A stretch of DNA of 64,000 nucleotides from Costus lasius (taxonomy: Eukaryota > Streptophyta > Magnoliopsida > Zingiberales > Costaceae): NCBI GenBank assembly GCA_027563935.2, contig CM050453.2, positions 88,696,665 through 88,760,664 on the forward strand, in the 5' to 3' direction. The notes under the pieces were generated by a model that was not told the DNA's origin, did no database searches, and worked only from the letters and a program-made list of their open reading frames with translations. Every line of letters starts with the position of its first letter. Positions within the stretch are counted from its first letter, which is position 1. Position numbers and translations under genes: made by a program. Below are positions 37,125 through 49,864 of this stretch, piece after piece.

Positions 37125-37340
37125 TTCACAAAAAAAATATTTATCAAATGAATGAAAAATAAAAGAAATAATCTAACAAAGAAATGAAGGACAAAATTTA
37201 TATAAATATTGAAAGAAAAAATATTTATCAAAAGTTAAAATCAGAAAGAAACAATTGAATGTCAAAGGAATAGAAGATAAAAGAAGTAATCGGATATGGA
37301 AAGAATGAATGACAAAATTAGATAAATATTTACTAAAAAA
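37125..37340 (+). repeat. Degenerate AT-rich direct repeat
   Basis: Phrases aaaaaaatatttat, gaatgaaaaataaaagaaata and gaaggacaaaatttatataa at 37,130-37,215 return in altered form at 37,225-37,350, suggesting an old duplication with a period near 130 bp. Confidence 0.45.
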
Positions 37341-37946
37341 AATATTTATACATTTTGACTATTATGTCTTGTACTAAGTTATAAACTATTGGCATGACAT
37401 TATGAATCATATTATTCTTTTAACCACTCGTTTTCGTTTAGTTATATATGCATGCATCTCTTAATTAAAGATGTCCTAAACAACTTGGAATAATTAACAA
37501 TGAATATAATTATTTATTGAGAGCTAGAATTCACTAAACAAAAATATTATATTTATGAGATGAATTTAAAAACGGATCGCACTACATCACAACACCAATT
37601 GAACATTAATAATTTTTGACCCTTAAGTCTACTTTTCATACTCATAAATTGATAATAGATTAAGAAACTTCACCAACGAACAGTATAGGACAGCGATCTC
37701 TTTCTCTCTCGCTCTAAGAAAATTCAACAAACAGAGATGGAGAGCAAACTGAGTCAATTGTGACACTTGGCTCCACATGATAAGATTTTGCTAGATCAAA
37801 GTCAACCAATAATCACATAGGGAGGACTTTATAACAAGTCAATTAAAACTCGCACAGGGAGAACTTTTGACGAGTCAAAGTCAAGATCTAGCAGCTGCTT
37901 ATAATTAGAGGACCTGATATCAAACTTTTATTGGGGTGTCAGAGGA

Positions 37947-38016
37947 ATGGAGATGAAGGTTCTCTTTTTCGTATTCAGTCTTTTGAAGGCAATACTAGTT
38001 GTTCATAGCCAGTCAG
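37947..38016 (+). pseudogene. Gene B exon 1, signal peptide
   Basis: The exon encodes MEMKVLFFVFSLLKAILVV followed by HSQS, a typical secretory signal, and ends at a GT donor at 38,017. The phase fits the next exon at 43,275, which continues GDKIIASNFIVNGQTLVSPG, the usual start of the bulb-type lectin domain. The exon itself is undamaged. Confidence 0.85.
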
Positions 38017-38028
38017 GTAAAATTATAT

Positions 38029-38031
<3 letters not shown>

Positions 38032-38086
<55 letters not shown>
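38032..38086. repeat. (TA)n microsatellite next to a splice donor
   Basis: About 27 TA units begin 15 bp downstream of the exon 1 donor of gene B. Confidence 0.97.
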
Positions 38087-38089
<3 letters not shown>

Positions 38090-38310
38090 CTTATCTTCAA
38101 AAAAATTTTTTCCTTTGAATAAATTATTTTAAACTACTACTTTGATCCATAAAACTAGTTTGTTTTGGATAACAGAGTTCTGGGATAGGTGTTGTTCCTC
38201 CTTTTCATGAGGCTGTGACCTTTCCTCTCTCCTCTCTCATTCAAACCAAGGATGAATCCTATTGTTTAAATGAAATAGTTCAACTAAAAGAGTCAATCAT
38301 ATTTGTGAAC
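38090..38310 (+). repeat. Segmental-duplication block near exon 1, copy B
   Basis: Intron sequence of gene B homologous to 8,290-8,510 (shared gggataggt, ttgttcctcc, ttttcatgaggctgtgacct, ctctctcctctctcatt). It ties the far upstream part of gene A to the same duplicated unit. Confidence 0.8.
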
Positions 38311-39062
38311 GAGAAAATGAATTGACATAGGATTGTGACTTTGTTGGGTTTACAACCATATTTGTGATATATTGTTGCGCTTCATGAATTATGTGATTGA
38401 GTTACCCTCCCTTAGTATTTTTTTTATCCATGTTCACTTTATATAATATAATATAAAGTGTACAGAATGATGCTTCCACGTTATTTCATTCCTTTGAGAA
38501 GGAAGAAGCTAAGTCATACCATGAAAGCAACTTTTTTAAATAGTAAAAACTTCCAATTAAAATGTGTCTAAAACTAAGTAGTGTTGTTTGACTTCAATGC
38601 AACTAAAATGTCTAGCAAAGTGTTGTTTGACACAAGGAATGCTTCTCTCTTGAAAATATCAACACCATAATATCAACTAAAATGTCTAGCTGTTTCAAAT
38701 GGGATTATTATTAGACTCAAAGCTAGACTTAGGCATCAACGTAAAATAAGGATGAGCCGAAATTCTCTTGGAAATATCAACACCATAAGATATTCATTTT
38801 GAATCTTAAAAGCAAACAATATGGGCAAGAAATTAACCCCTTCTCTGATTCATTACAAGTTGAAGTGGAAGCATTCACCTTCCTTTCAAGAGGCTATTAG
38901 TCCTGGAGCTACTACATGAACCTTTCTTTTGTGGTGTCACCTACGGGTTTTAAGAGACTTTTTATGTGTACAAGTATATGCCTGCATCTAAGTATAGAGC
39001 AGAAGTGATACTAGAAATCTATTGTTTTGTTACTCAGGGATGGTACGAAGATGGGTGGTAAG

Positions 39063-41703
39063 TGTCACATCTAAAACAACACCCCTACAAATTTTTCTCT
39101 AACTCCGGGTCCCTGGACCGTCTGTCAGAAGCAAGGGGAGAACTGAGGCTATCTGTAACAAAGTAAAATCTCATGCTCTTCCTAACCCTAGCCGAAGAAC
39201 CGGCTTCACAGAGTCGCACACCAAATCACCCCTTTTCTTTTGATATTTCCTTTCCCTTTTTCTTTCTTATTTTCTTTTGTTCTTTTCTTTCTCAAAGTAC
39301 ACCCAACACACAAGTATACAAGCCTCACCACGCTCTTCCCAATACAAGCATCTAAGGATAGCCTCTAGAAGGGTTTAGGGGTATTCGAGTACCCGTTTCC
39401 ATATCAGCACATTCAGTACAATCACAGCACAATAACACACAACCAACACGCAGCTAGCACAACAAGGCAAGTATATCAGATATAAAGCTACAACGAGGCA
39501 CGACCTGGCCTTAAAACGATATGAGGGAAAAGCGAGGCTCGACATGGCCGCATGCTGATGAATCACACCGATCGGAGACGACCTGGCCCAAAACCCGTCA
39601 AGGGAATAGAGAGTACCTAGCCCATCGTATAGGGCTGAAATCCCATTCAGCTGATGAAGATGAATACCGAGAACTCCCAACCTCTACGAGGTTAATCAGC
39701 TACCAAATAAATCCGTTACCGCTGCTCCAAGTCTTCAACCGAGGACCTCCCAATTCCTATCGCAAATATCAACCACCAGGAGAAGGAAGAACGGAACTCC
39801 TCTGTTCCTTACGCTGTCCACGTCCGCCAGCCGAAGAACCAAGAGTTCGTCGTCACCGCTCGCCAGGAAACCAAAAGACCTGCTGCCGAAGGAGTCCCGC
39901 TGTCCAGGGAAGAAGGGAGCCCAGAAATCCGCCACTGAAGAAGATCCGCCGTCGGAGGAGGGAAACCCGTCGTCGTGCGTTAGAAAGCCAGAAGCCGTCG
40001 CCGATGAAGGCCAGACGCTGAGAAGGAAGACCTACGGGTGCAAGAAAATACAGGCGTCACCACCCACTGAAGCTCAGAGGAGCTTCCACCCTTCTGGCAA
40101 CGTGGTCGAAAGCCCACGCCGGCCGCCGGAAGTCTCACACTCGCCGGAAGAAAACTTCAGGAGGTGAGGAAACCTTTCGAACAGACGGCGCCATTTCTGA
40201 GAAGAGAAGCCGTCGTCTGGAAAATCCCTTGGAGAAGTCACCCAGCCGAGCTTTTTTTTCGTTCGCGTCCCGGGTAGAAGACTCTCTGCCTTCTGCCAAA
40301 GCCACTCGCGAGCAAAAAATTTTTGCAGCAGGACCGCAAAAATTGCAGCGCTGTGAGACATTTCCTATAAAATTTATACGAAACTTTTGTATAAAACTTT
40401 AAATAAAAATATCGTGTAAAGCATTTATGCAAAGGTATTTTTTATATAAAATTTTTTATATAAAATTTTATACAAATTTTATACATCGTCCCGGGGAGAA
40501 GACTCTCACATTTTTTGCAGAAGGGTCCTTCCGCAAAAATGTTTTCACTCGCGAGTATGTGGGATGTCTCATCCGCACAGCTACTTACGCCTTCACCCGT
40601 ACGCTCTGCAACGAGGCAAGTGAAATCCAATTTCGGTCAACATGCAATGTTGACCTCTCCAATGGCTGGGAAATCAAATCCCATAATCGGCTAAGTATCC
40701 ACGCATACATGTCCATCCACGCCTCCTCTATCCTCTATCCATGTATAATTGTCATCTGTCATAGGCTGGTGTACAGGGGTAACCCGCATGGAGGGAATCA
40801 GCTACATCAAGATCTCACTCCGATAAGCCCTTGAGCTGGGATGCCATCTCCAGCTCACCCTCACATGTCGGAACCGAATCGGAGAGCAGGCCCAGCCTAA
40901 TCCGACTGCCCTCGGCGAAATCCATTGCCCTGGTCCCTCGACCTGATGATGCTACTGAGTCACTCAGTAGCTACCCAACGATTTGGGTCAGTAAGCCGGC
41001 ATATGGTGGAATCGGCCTACGATGCGTCCATCGTGTACTGGCCTCAAATACACCTACACTCGTCTAGCGAGTCTGGACGTCCTGCTGCCGAAATATGTGT
41101 CAACGTCCCAGAGTGTGCCTTTCCTTGTTGGCTCGGTGTCTCGTCCGGGCTGGAACTATGTTATGCCACGCTTCTACGCGCCAGGCTCGGTCTCACGTGT
41201 CGGCACGCTTCCACGTGCCAAGACCCGTGATCTCTCGCCCTTGCACATCAAATCGTGGTTTATCGCAAACCGGCCATCGGAACTCGACCACCATGCACAA
41301 CTCGGGAAAAGAACGCACTCGATAGACATGCAACATAATCTCATTGTCAAACGGCTTACTGCGTCGTTCCGCTCAGTCCATCGAGTGTAAATCCATCCAC
41401 TCAGTCCATCAAGCGAATGTCCACACTAGTCCTTCAGTGTGGTTATCCTGGCATAATGAGAACACTAGTCCATTAGTTTCTCAATAATAATCATATGAGT
41501 ACACCCACGGTCCATCCGAGATCTCATGAATAAGGAGGGGATCCCCATATATAAATAATAGAGTTCGGTCGTAACCGAAACTCATGCCAGGTCTTGGACT
41601 CCATCGTCCAAGCAATCCACGTCTAAGGGCGAGATGTGATTGCATACATGAAAAACCATAAGGAAACTATAAAGATAAATATCCAAGCATTTGGGGCGTC
41701 ACA
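39063..41703. mobile_element. Solo LTR, 2,641 bp, in intron 1 of gene B
   Basis: The sequence starts TGTCACATCTAAAAC and ends TTTGGGGCGTCACA, with the duplication GTAAG at 39,058-39,062 and 41,704-41,708. The end resembles the end of the gag-only element LTR (GGGGCGTGACA), which favours the plus orientation. No internal domain or repeated LTR is seen. Two partly similar segments, each starting cgtcccggg and agaagactctc, lie at 40,260-40,370 and 40,489-40,570 on both sides of an AT-rich block with many ttatataaaattt words. Confidence 0.8.
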
Positions 41704-41709
41704 GTAAGT

Positions 41710-42369
41710 ACATATCACATTGTTGTCAATGGTTTTGTTGGGGGATCGGAACTGAGATTATCTGAAAAGACAAATGAATCATAATAAAGAAGATGTAAGA
41801 CAACACTTAAACTATAAAATCATAATTACATGATAAAAACATTCGAGATTTAAAACCTTTAAAATTAGGAAAAAGAAAACCACAAAACACAAAATCTACC
41901 TAAAAATCTTTACTATGTTGTACAACTGATACACTGGGTGTTCCAACTGAATACAAAGAGCACACAACTTCAACAACCACAAAATCAACAAGAGCATAAG
42001 GAAAAATAACTAGAAAACAGTCTCACAAAGATATTAAGTTCTACACAAATTCGAAAGAGTTTTACACCATATAAATTGATTTTCACGGTTCAAAATAAAA
42101 TATTGTCGAGTCCTTTAACTTTTGTCCACATTTAAGCACATACATATTACAAATGACCAACTAATCGTGCATTTGATCGTAGAAACAATTACTGCCTAAC
42201 AAACACATAAAACCAAATATGAAGCTATTATTCGAGTTTTGTAGAGGAAGTTTTGTATTTTACAATCAGATCACCACAGTTCATAATGAAGATCAATAAG
42301 TTCTCCTGTTATTCAAAAATAAACTTGAACAGACCATGTATGACCTTCATAAATTTAATACTGACTACG
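41710..42369. other. Intron 1 of gene B, unassigned
   Basis: AT-rich intron sequence without recognisable elements between the solo LTR and the hAT-like element. Confidence 0.4.
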
Positions 42370-43025
42370 TAGACCTGACAATTTGGGTCAATGGGTCATA
42401 AACAGGTCTTGTTAGTTGTGACCCGTGACCTGATTAAGCCAATCTGAACATGACTTTAATTAGCTGAGTCAAAATATCTAGCCCGAACATGACCCGAATA
42501 TAATCAGATCAACCCGACATGACTCAAATAACTCATTTATTAAATGTGTCATGCATTAACCTAAGTACTAATATAACCCAAATAGCCTATTTAGTAATTG
42601 GGTCATTTATTACCTAATCTGCTTAAACCGACATGATCTGATTATAAATTTATCATTCTTATTTTATATATAAAAATAAATTGATAAAAAATTATTAAAC
42701 TTTAATTAAAGTTTTAGCTTGTGGGCTTGTGAGCATGTGGTGTGGGCTGAAATCTATGTTAAAAGAGTGTTAGATAAGATTTGGGCTTATGGGCTAACTT
42801 TGGGAGTTGGACGGGTCTATATTTAAAATTTATATATAAAAATATATGATATAATCAAGTTAAGCAAATTAACCTGTTTATAACCCGACATGACCCAATT
42901 ATTTTTGGAAAATAAATGGGTTGACATGTTAATGACCCGAATCCGATTATAGCTAACCCGAACTCGTCTAACTTTGTGTCAAGTCGAGTTAGGTCAATGA
43001 GTCAGGTCAGATATTGCCAGGGCTA
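42370..43025. mobile_element. hAT-like element with gacccg motifs
   Basis: The ends read TAGACCTGACAATTTGGGTC and, on the minus strand, TAGCCCTGGCAATATCTGAC. Subterminal words such as gacccg, acccgac and gggtca are frequent on both strands. The 8-bp flanks TGACTACG and AGGCTACA agree at only five places, so the duplication is decayed or absent. No coding capacity. Confidence 0.55.
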
Positions 43026-43274
43026 AGGCTACATAGAAAACTCAGCAGGCAAAGCCGCTCCTTTCTCTTTCTGTCATTTTGAAAATTGCCCGTCACCAAA
43101 TAATTCCCCTTAGCCCTAATGGGCTTTTAATTTTTATGCCCTCTCCACATAGGAGAGACTAAGTAGCCCAACAGTTTTAACTCTTGTGGAGCAGCTACTC
43201 CTCCCTTATAAGAATTTGATATTTAACTATGAATATGCAATAATTTGAATTTCCATGTCATTTTCACGTTGCAG

Positions 43275-44442
43275 GAGATAAAATAATAGCAAGCAATTTC
43301 ATTGTGAATGGTCAAACATTAGTTTCCCCTGGAGGGATCTTTGAGCTAGGCTTCTTCACCCTCGGTGATGCTAATAAAATGTTCTTGGGAATATGGTTTA
43401 AGAACATCTCAGTACAAACTATAGTATGAGTTGTCAATAGAGACTCCGTTAGAGCAGACTCGCAGAACACTTAATCTTACCGCATATGGAAATTTAGCCC
43501 TCTTCAACACCACTAGATTTATTATATGGTCAACAAACACATTCAACTTCAATTCCATCTTACAACTGCTAGATACTGGTAATCTTGTATTAACTGGGGG
43601 AGCCTCGAACAACATCCTATGGCAAAGTTTTGATCATCCAACTGATACATCTCTATCTAGTATGAGGCTAGGATTGGATTATAGAAGAAACCTTAGCAAG
43701 TACCTCACATCATGGAAAAGTGCTTCTGACCCTTCTCCAGGGGAGTATGTGTTCACAATCGAGAATCAGGGAATCCCACAACTTCGCTTATTGAAAGGGA
43801 ACATTTGTACTTTTCGTAGTGGACCATGGACAGGAAAAGGATTTAGTGGCAGGCCGAACATGCAAACAAATGGCTTATTCCAGTTTGAGTACACTAGCAA
43901 CCAGTATGAGTTGTCATACGGATTCAATGTTTTGGATGCTACTGTTCTAATGAGAGCAACTTTGACTATGGATGGAAAGATTCAACACTTAACATGGACA
44001 GAAGGGAGCAGCGAGTGGAAAATTTTCTGGGAGATACCAGAAGGCCTGTGTGATCAATATGCCACATGCGGAGTCAATTGCAGGTGTACCACGTCCTACT
44101 CTTCTCCATACCAATGCTTGGAGGGTTTTGTTCCCGAGGAAAATGAAGAGTGGAGCATGAGGCAGAACTCTGTTGGATGCGTGAGGAGGTCAGCTTTGAA
44201 TTGTTCAACAGATGGGTTTCTTTTATTGCAGAATATAAAAGTTGCAGACAGTCTGAATGCCAGTGTCTCTAATAAGTCTGCTGATGATTGTTTGAGTTGG
44301 TGCTTGAAGAATTGTTCCTGCACTGCATATGCAGTGATTGAAGGCAGCAAGTGTTTTACTTGGTATGGTGATCTTATTGACATTAGATAGTTTGCTGATA
44401 GTGGTGATGTGATGTACATCCTGCTTGCAACTTCTGAATTAG
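43275..44442 (+). pseudogene. Gene B ectodomain exon
   Basis: The exon holds the bulb lectin (GGIFELGFFTLGD, LQLLDTGNLVLTGG, WQSFDHPTDTS), the S-locus glycoprotein domain (LRLLKGNICTFRSGPWTG, FEYTSNQYELSYGFNV), an EGF-like part (CDQYATCGVNCRC) and PAN (CLSWCLKNCSCTAYAV). From 43,431 a frame of 319 codons is open. The TGA at 43,427 and the frameshift just after it separate this from the exon start, and TAG at 44,388 cuts the last 18 codons. Confidence 0.9.
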
Positions 44443-44863
44443 GTAAATCTTGTTTTCTTATCATTATGGATGCCCATTTTGCAAGAAATCTAAAATACAA
44501 GGGCCAATTTCCAAAGATTATAAAACTAACAAGTCAATTTGTAGCTTTCCAACATATAGGAGCTAATTTGCAAATCTAATTAACTGCATGGAACAATTTG
44601 CAATTAACTCTTAGGAAATAGGGGATCATCTACATGTTTTCCTGAAATTGTACAATTGTGATTATTTCTACATTGTGATTCTTGGAGAAAAGCTACCACA
44701 TATCTTGTATTTTTGAAGTCTACGCTACAGCGACAAGCAAAAGAACTATATGAACATAATATTCCAAACAACTAGTAATATTCTGAAGAATATATGATTA
44801 ACTGTGGCGTAATGCACAGTCTTTAGTAGCTAAGAAGATTTTAACCATAAAATAATTTTGCAG

Positions 44864-44977
44864 GTGGCTCTGGCAAAAAGAATAGTAGTAAGATCAAGCT
44901 CATTAGTGTGCCACTTGGCATTTTTGTCTTGGCTTGCCTGGCTTTACTTGTGTGACTGAAGTCGAAAAGAATACAAG
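44864..44977 (+). pseudogene. Gene B transmembrane exon
   Basis: It encodes KIKLISVPLGIFVLACLALLV, then TGA at 44,953-44,955, then LKSKRIQG. Gene A has Trp at the stop position, so the stop is a single-base change specific to B. Confidence 0.85.
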
Positions 44978-46479
44978 GTATGCCCACACTTTCAGTCTTT
45001 TAACTTTATATGGATAATCAATTTAAAATAGAGAATCAATTAGTCCACTTCTGTTCTGAAGTATGTTATTGTAAGAACCCTAATTTTATTTTATAATGCA
45101 GAATTAACAATATTCAAGAATAGGTATAATAAAATTGTTTTTCTCAACATGATAACACAAAGTCTTTAATAAAAATATTACAAGAATAAACCATTAATTA
45201 CTCTCATCAAGTTATTACAATGATTTTCTTAAAGATAATCTATCTAAACCAAATAAATACTAAAAGCATGGAGCTGGACCACCTTTAAGATCAGACGTAA
45301 AAGCGCTTCTGGGAATTTTCCTGAGAAGAATTTGCAACTACACTCCTCGCGGGTCAGTATTAATGCCGAGTAAGCCTCTCTCCAAGAGAAAGGAGAAATC
45401 CCTTAAATAGAAGTGGTTTAATAGAATATCCATTTAAAAAGACATAAATGTCATATGAACTAATAAAAGTAAACGGTTTAACAAGTACTATGCAAATACT
45501 ATAGCTTTGAGGTTCAGATATGATTAAATACATGATATAATTGGATAATCAAGATCTAACTAAGTTCACAATTTCATACAATGATCATTAATGAACAATA
45601 CTGGTTAAGTAGATACAAAATTGGATAAGATAATTGTAACTAATCTAATTGAATATAAAAGTGGATAAAATAACTATAACGGATCTAATTGAATCAAAAA
45701 CCAGTCATAACATGATAAGCATACAACTGGTTACTAGTTAACTAGACTAGCCTATGGGTCGTCGTCCTAAATTGCACTGCATGTGGTGAACAAACCCGCC
45801 ACAGTGTGCCACGAGTTCAAAGCATGTGTTGATTGAACCCCCGAATCCATAACATGGATAAACTGGTATGCTACATGTGTATGACTAGTAAAACATGCAT
45901 ATCTCATGAGAAAACTGTATCAAGAACTGTATAAAAGTAAGTATACATGATCATGTTAGTTTCTAAAATCAAAAGAAACTAAATGGAAACATATAAGAAC
46001 TGAATCCTGGATTGAGAACTTAACAGTTTGAAGATTCTTAAAGGTGATAGCCAAACTGTTACGGGCCCAATACTATTGGTAGCATATGTAATAAAGTGGA
46101 TCCGGGTCAGTATGTTATACCTGCTAAGTAGAGAAATATTATAAATATGGTTTTAGAGTTTAGAGTAGGGTGTCAAGTATTATGTTATTGTCTTCCTAGG
46201 GCGTGCTTTGCACGATTTCTCGCTAGTGATTGTTGAGGTTTATCAATTGGTCCGACCTGCCGGATCGATCGCCGAGAAATCGGTGGTCTGGCGATGGATA
46301 GAGGCGGAAGAAATTCCGTTGTCGGTAGAAAATCTGAGTGGCGGATCTACTAACATTAGCTAGCCATTGAGGAAAACCTAGGGCACAAAAAGTTCAGCAC
46401 ACAACGAAGTCCTCTTCTTGGCAAGCTTCCACTGTGCGCAGTGAGTTACTGTAGCAAAGTGACGGTTCTGTAGCGACGT

Positions 46480-46981
46480 TGTTATGACCTGTTTAGTAAG
46501 CAAACTATTTATTAACTTGGTGAGCCGATTTGCACCATGACCCAATTGATTAAAATGCTTAAGCCCAAGTTAACAATAGCAAGTCTACTAACCCTTATAT
46601 ATTGTATAATCTTTTTTCCCACTCCCAATACGGGACTAAACCGGGGTATTACAATCTCCCTCACTTAAGACTTGACGTCCTCGTCAAGCCCACATCTCTT
46701 AGTCGGCAATATGTGAGATCAGCCCGATGGCGGCTCCACCATCCTTGGTAGCCCTTTCCTATTAGGATCTCACCATGCTTAGGACTAAGTTTTGCTCTGA
46801 TACCATTTGTTATGACTCACTTAGTAAGTAAACTATTTATTAACTTGGTGAGCCGATTTGCAATGTGGCCCAATTTATTAAAATGTTTAAGCCCAAGTTA
46901 ACAATAGCAAGTCTACTAACTCTTATATATTGCATAATCTTTTCTCCCACTCCCAATGTGGGACTAAACTAGGGTATTACA
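46480..46981 (-). mobile_element. TRIM retrotransposon, 502 bp
   Basis: Two 174-bp LTRs (46,480-46,653 and 46,808-46,981) flank 154 bp of internal DNA, with GACGT duplicated on both sides (46,475-46,479 and 46,982-46,986). On the minus strand the LTR starts TGTAATACCC and ends GTCATAACA. The primer site TGGTATCAGAGC (46,794-46,805, complement) follows the 5' LTR, and a purine tract AGTGAGGGAGAT precedes the 3' LTR. There is no coding capacity, as in all terminal-repeat retrotransposons in miniature. Confidence 0.93.
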
Positions 46982-47202
46982 GACGTATTGTAGCATAGCA
47001 ACATACTATAGTGCGGGTACTGTAGTAGCGGCATTACAATGACCTAAGGAGGAAGAGGAAGGACACACTGACACTGTGTCTGCGATGCACATGTGGCATA
47101 TGTAGATTGGCGTCAAAAAAAAAACTAGTGAGAGATTGATGGTTTGAAAAATTAAAAAAAATGAGATTATTAAAAAAAATAAGGTAGGAGTTAGAAGAGA
47201 AG

Positions 47203-47727
47203 ATGACGAGAAGTGAGGTTGCTCAACATTATGTGGAAATGAATCGTCGTCTTGACATTTTATATGAGATAAAAGCAATGTTGAGAGAGTTGGTTAGGGA
47301 GAAGAAAATGCAAAAGGGTGCGGATGTGATTGTCAATGGGCAGACATATCCAACCTCGAGCGAGGTTCTGAAGACTACATTACAGAGCCAAAGTAAAATG
47401 GAGGATTGACGATGGATTAATAACCGCGTGGAATTACAAGGATTTGATGGAACTGATCCAGTAGGATGGATTGCACAAGCTGAATAATATTTTGACATTC
47501 AAGGCAAGCCAAACAACTATAAAATTCCTATGACAATTGTTCGTATGAAGGGGCAAGCAGGCCATTGGTTTCGAGAGTTAAAACAACATATTCCCAATTT
47601 TTCTTGGGAAGGGTTAAAGCAAGAGATGATACAAAGATTTAGTAAATTTTCAACAACTACGATTCTTGATGAAAGCTACTATGAAGAGAAGAAACTTGAC
47701 AGCAAACAGAAGGAGGTCAGCAAATAA
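47203..47727 (+). pseudogene. Ty3/gypsy gag remnant
   Basis: One frame with two stops (TGA at 47,407 and TAA at 47,485) reads a coiled-coil-like start, then NNRVELQGFDGTDPVGWIAQ, YFDIQ, IVRMKGQAGHWFRELK and FSWEGLKQEMIQRFSKF, the order of the retrotransposon Gag domain in plant gypsy elements. No zinc knuckle follows. Confidence 0.75.
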
Positions 47728-49864
47728 GAAGTAATTGAGCATACCCCTATTGTTGATAAGGTTTTTCTAACTATCGATGTTGTGAGTACTAAATGTGGTG
47801 AACTCTCCAAAGCGGATGATATGACGTAACTAATTTTTTCAAAGATAATGATCTAAATTTAGGCTGCCCAAGCAATCTAGATGACAATCTAAGTAAAATG
47901 TCTTATGAGATAAAGGTTGTGAATGCTACAAAAACATATTGGAAGACTTAGCACTACTTGCATGTATGATGGGAAGAGCAAAAGCTTTTTGCAGTAAATA
48001 AGCATATTGTTGATAAATAAGATCGAGGAGCAATCTTAACTTATAAGCAGTGGGATCCAGGAAAAGTTTGAGAAAAGACCAACTAATACACAACCTTGCG
48101 AACAAGGCTATAGTTAGAGAGGGGTGCAATGTTATGGGCCCAATATTATTAGTAGCATATGTAATAAAGTGGATCTAGGTCGGTATGTTATACTCGGTTC
48201 GCTAAGTAGGAAAATATTATAAATATGGGTCTGGGGTTTAGAGTAGGGTGTCAAGTATTCTGTTATTATCTTCCTAAGGCGCTTTGCACGATTTCTCACT
48301 GGTGAGGGCTAAGGTTTATCAAAATCTAGAATCGGTAAAGTTCAAAAAATCTATTATTAACATGCAAAAAGCATAATAAATACAAACATTTCAGCCCAAA
48401 TAAAGACTCCCTTAATACCAAATTAATTTCTAGAACTCTTATCATGTTCTAAGAACCAAACCACATCCTTGCTAAACGAGCCAGATTCTCATTGAATCGG
48501 TCAGAATTACACCTGAACCATGCTGATTTAATGGAACCGAGTACTTTGACCTCAAATTACTTTAAATATATAAAGCAAACATAAAAAAAAACCTATACCA
48601 ATAGATAGAAAAATAAAATACCATTCCAACGCCTACTTGAACCGATCAAGATTCCACCAAAATCCCATTGAACTGGCCCAAAAACTCTCACTCGATCAAA
48701 ATAGAAATTGAACCATTCAAACTATTGACCCGGTCCAAATCAAATCCGACTCAGACTAAATTTGTTCGATTAAATTTGATGAATTGAACCGGATTCGATT
48801 AAATTTTACGAATTGAACCAGCTGAATCCAGTTCACCCTAAAAACTTAGCAACCACAGCACTGCTGTTCTCCGCTGCCTGTGGCCATCAGAGCCAAGGCT
48901 CACGACAGCACCAGCGAGAGCTCCAACACACGCTAGACCTCCATTCTCCTTCCAACCTTCCAGATTGAAGATTGATAGAACGTCAGCGGTCCTCAACAAC
49001 TCACGGCGAGCTTGGCTATCATCCAAAGTTCTTCGGCGAATTGCGGCCGAACCTTGCAGTAGCGCCGCTACCACCAAAAACCAAAAATCAATAAAACTCA
49101 ACGAGATCTATAAGATAGGAGAAATATCTAGAGCAACATTAGGCAGATGTTGCAGGTGAAGAGATGAGGCTTCACTCGAAGTCGATAATCCCTGGCAGCA
49201 TCCCTTTCTGGCGAACATGTTCGTTGCTTCCGACGGCACTTGTAGAGACAAAAACAACTACTAGAAGTTCTGAGATCACAATGGGGAGGTGGTGTAACTT
49301 CCCTTGCTTAAAAACCCAATCTTTACCCCGCAAATACAACGAAACGAGCTGATGACTCATTCGCTAGAAGAAGTGGAAGGCGAACTAGTCTTGCCTTAAT
49401 AAAATAAATGTCAAGTTTTTATATATTAAACCCATTTTCTATAGCAACCCGCCCGCTAGCATGGCACGTGGTCCGTTCGAACCCATGCTTTCGTTGATTT
49501 CAGTGAAAAATATCTTTAAAAAACCCTTTTAAAAATACTTATAAAATTCATAAAATTTGTTTAAGAATTTAAAAAAAATTCAAAAATACTTTATTAATCT
49601 CAAACAAATTACAAAAATTTGGGGAATAATAGTTATGCCCTGAGAAAAGCAATATTGAATTAATATTCTCCTTACGACTAAAAATTATATTAGACATATT
49701 ATCAATATGTAGAATACTTATCATCATATTAAAACAATTAATACTAACTAAGAATACATAGAAATTAAGGTAGCTTATATGTATGAATTGCAATTTAGTT
49801 TAATGACAATTTTCAATTGAAAAGGAATGCAAAATTGCTTTGATTAAATAAAATCATGAATTAG

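Larger units (their letters stand above)
46057..48321 (+). mobile_element. Old Ty3/gypsy-type element with short LTRs and a gag remnant
   Basis: Two direct repeats of about 190 bp, 46,057-46,244 and 48,130-48,321, start TGTTAYGGGCCCAATA and share gtagcatatgtaataaagtgg, tagggtgtcaagtatt and gctttgcacgatttctc. Between them lie a broken gag (47,203-47,727) and a nested TRIM (46,480-46,981). The repeats differ at more than a tenth of positions, so it is much older than the element at 9.5 kb. No pol is seen. The target duplication is not clear (CAAAC versus CAAAA). Confidence 0.75.
45071..49631. mobile_element. Large insertion in gene B intron, host of a three-level nest
   Basis: Intron homology between genes A and B breaks at 45,070 and resumes at 49,632 (gccctgagaaaa). 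GTTAT lies on both sides (45,066-45,070 and 49,632-49,636), so everything between is an insertion. It begins TGTAAGAACCCTAATTTT and ends GGGGAATAATA. Without the nested element at 46,057-48,321 it would be about 2.3 kb, most easily a solo LTR, but the end is not the usual CA. No protein motif is seen in its own sequence. Confidence 0.55.

Noticed and set aside
39521..40021. Open frame of 166 codons on the plus strand
   Set aside because: It lies inside the 2.6-kb solo LTR and is Arg/Pro-rich without any domain.
45071..49631. Calling the whole insertion a canonical solo LTR
   Set aside because: The right end reads AATAATA and not CA, so only the insertion boundaries, not its class, are supported.
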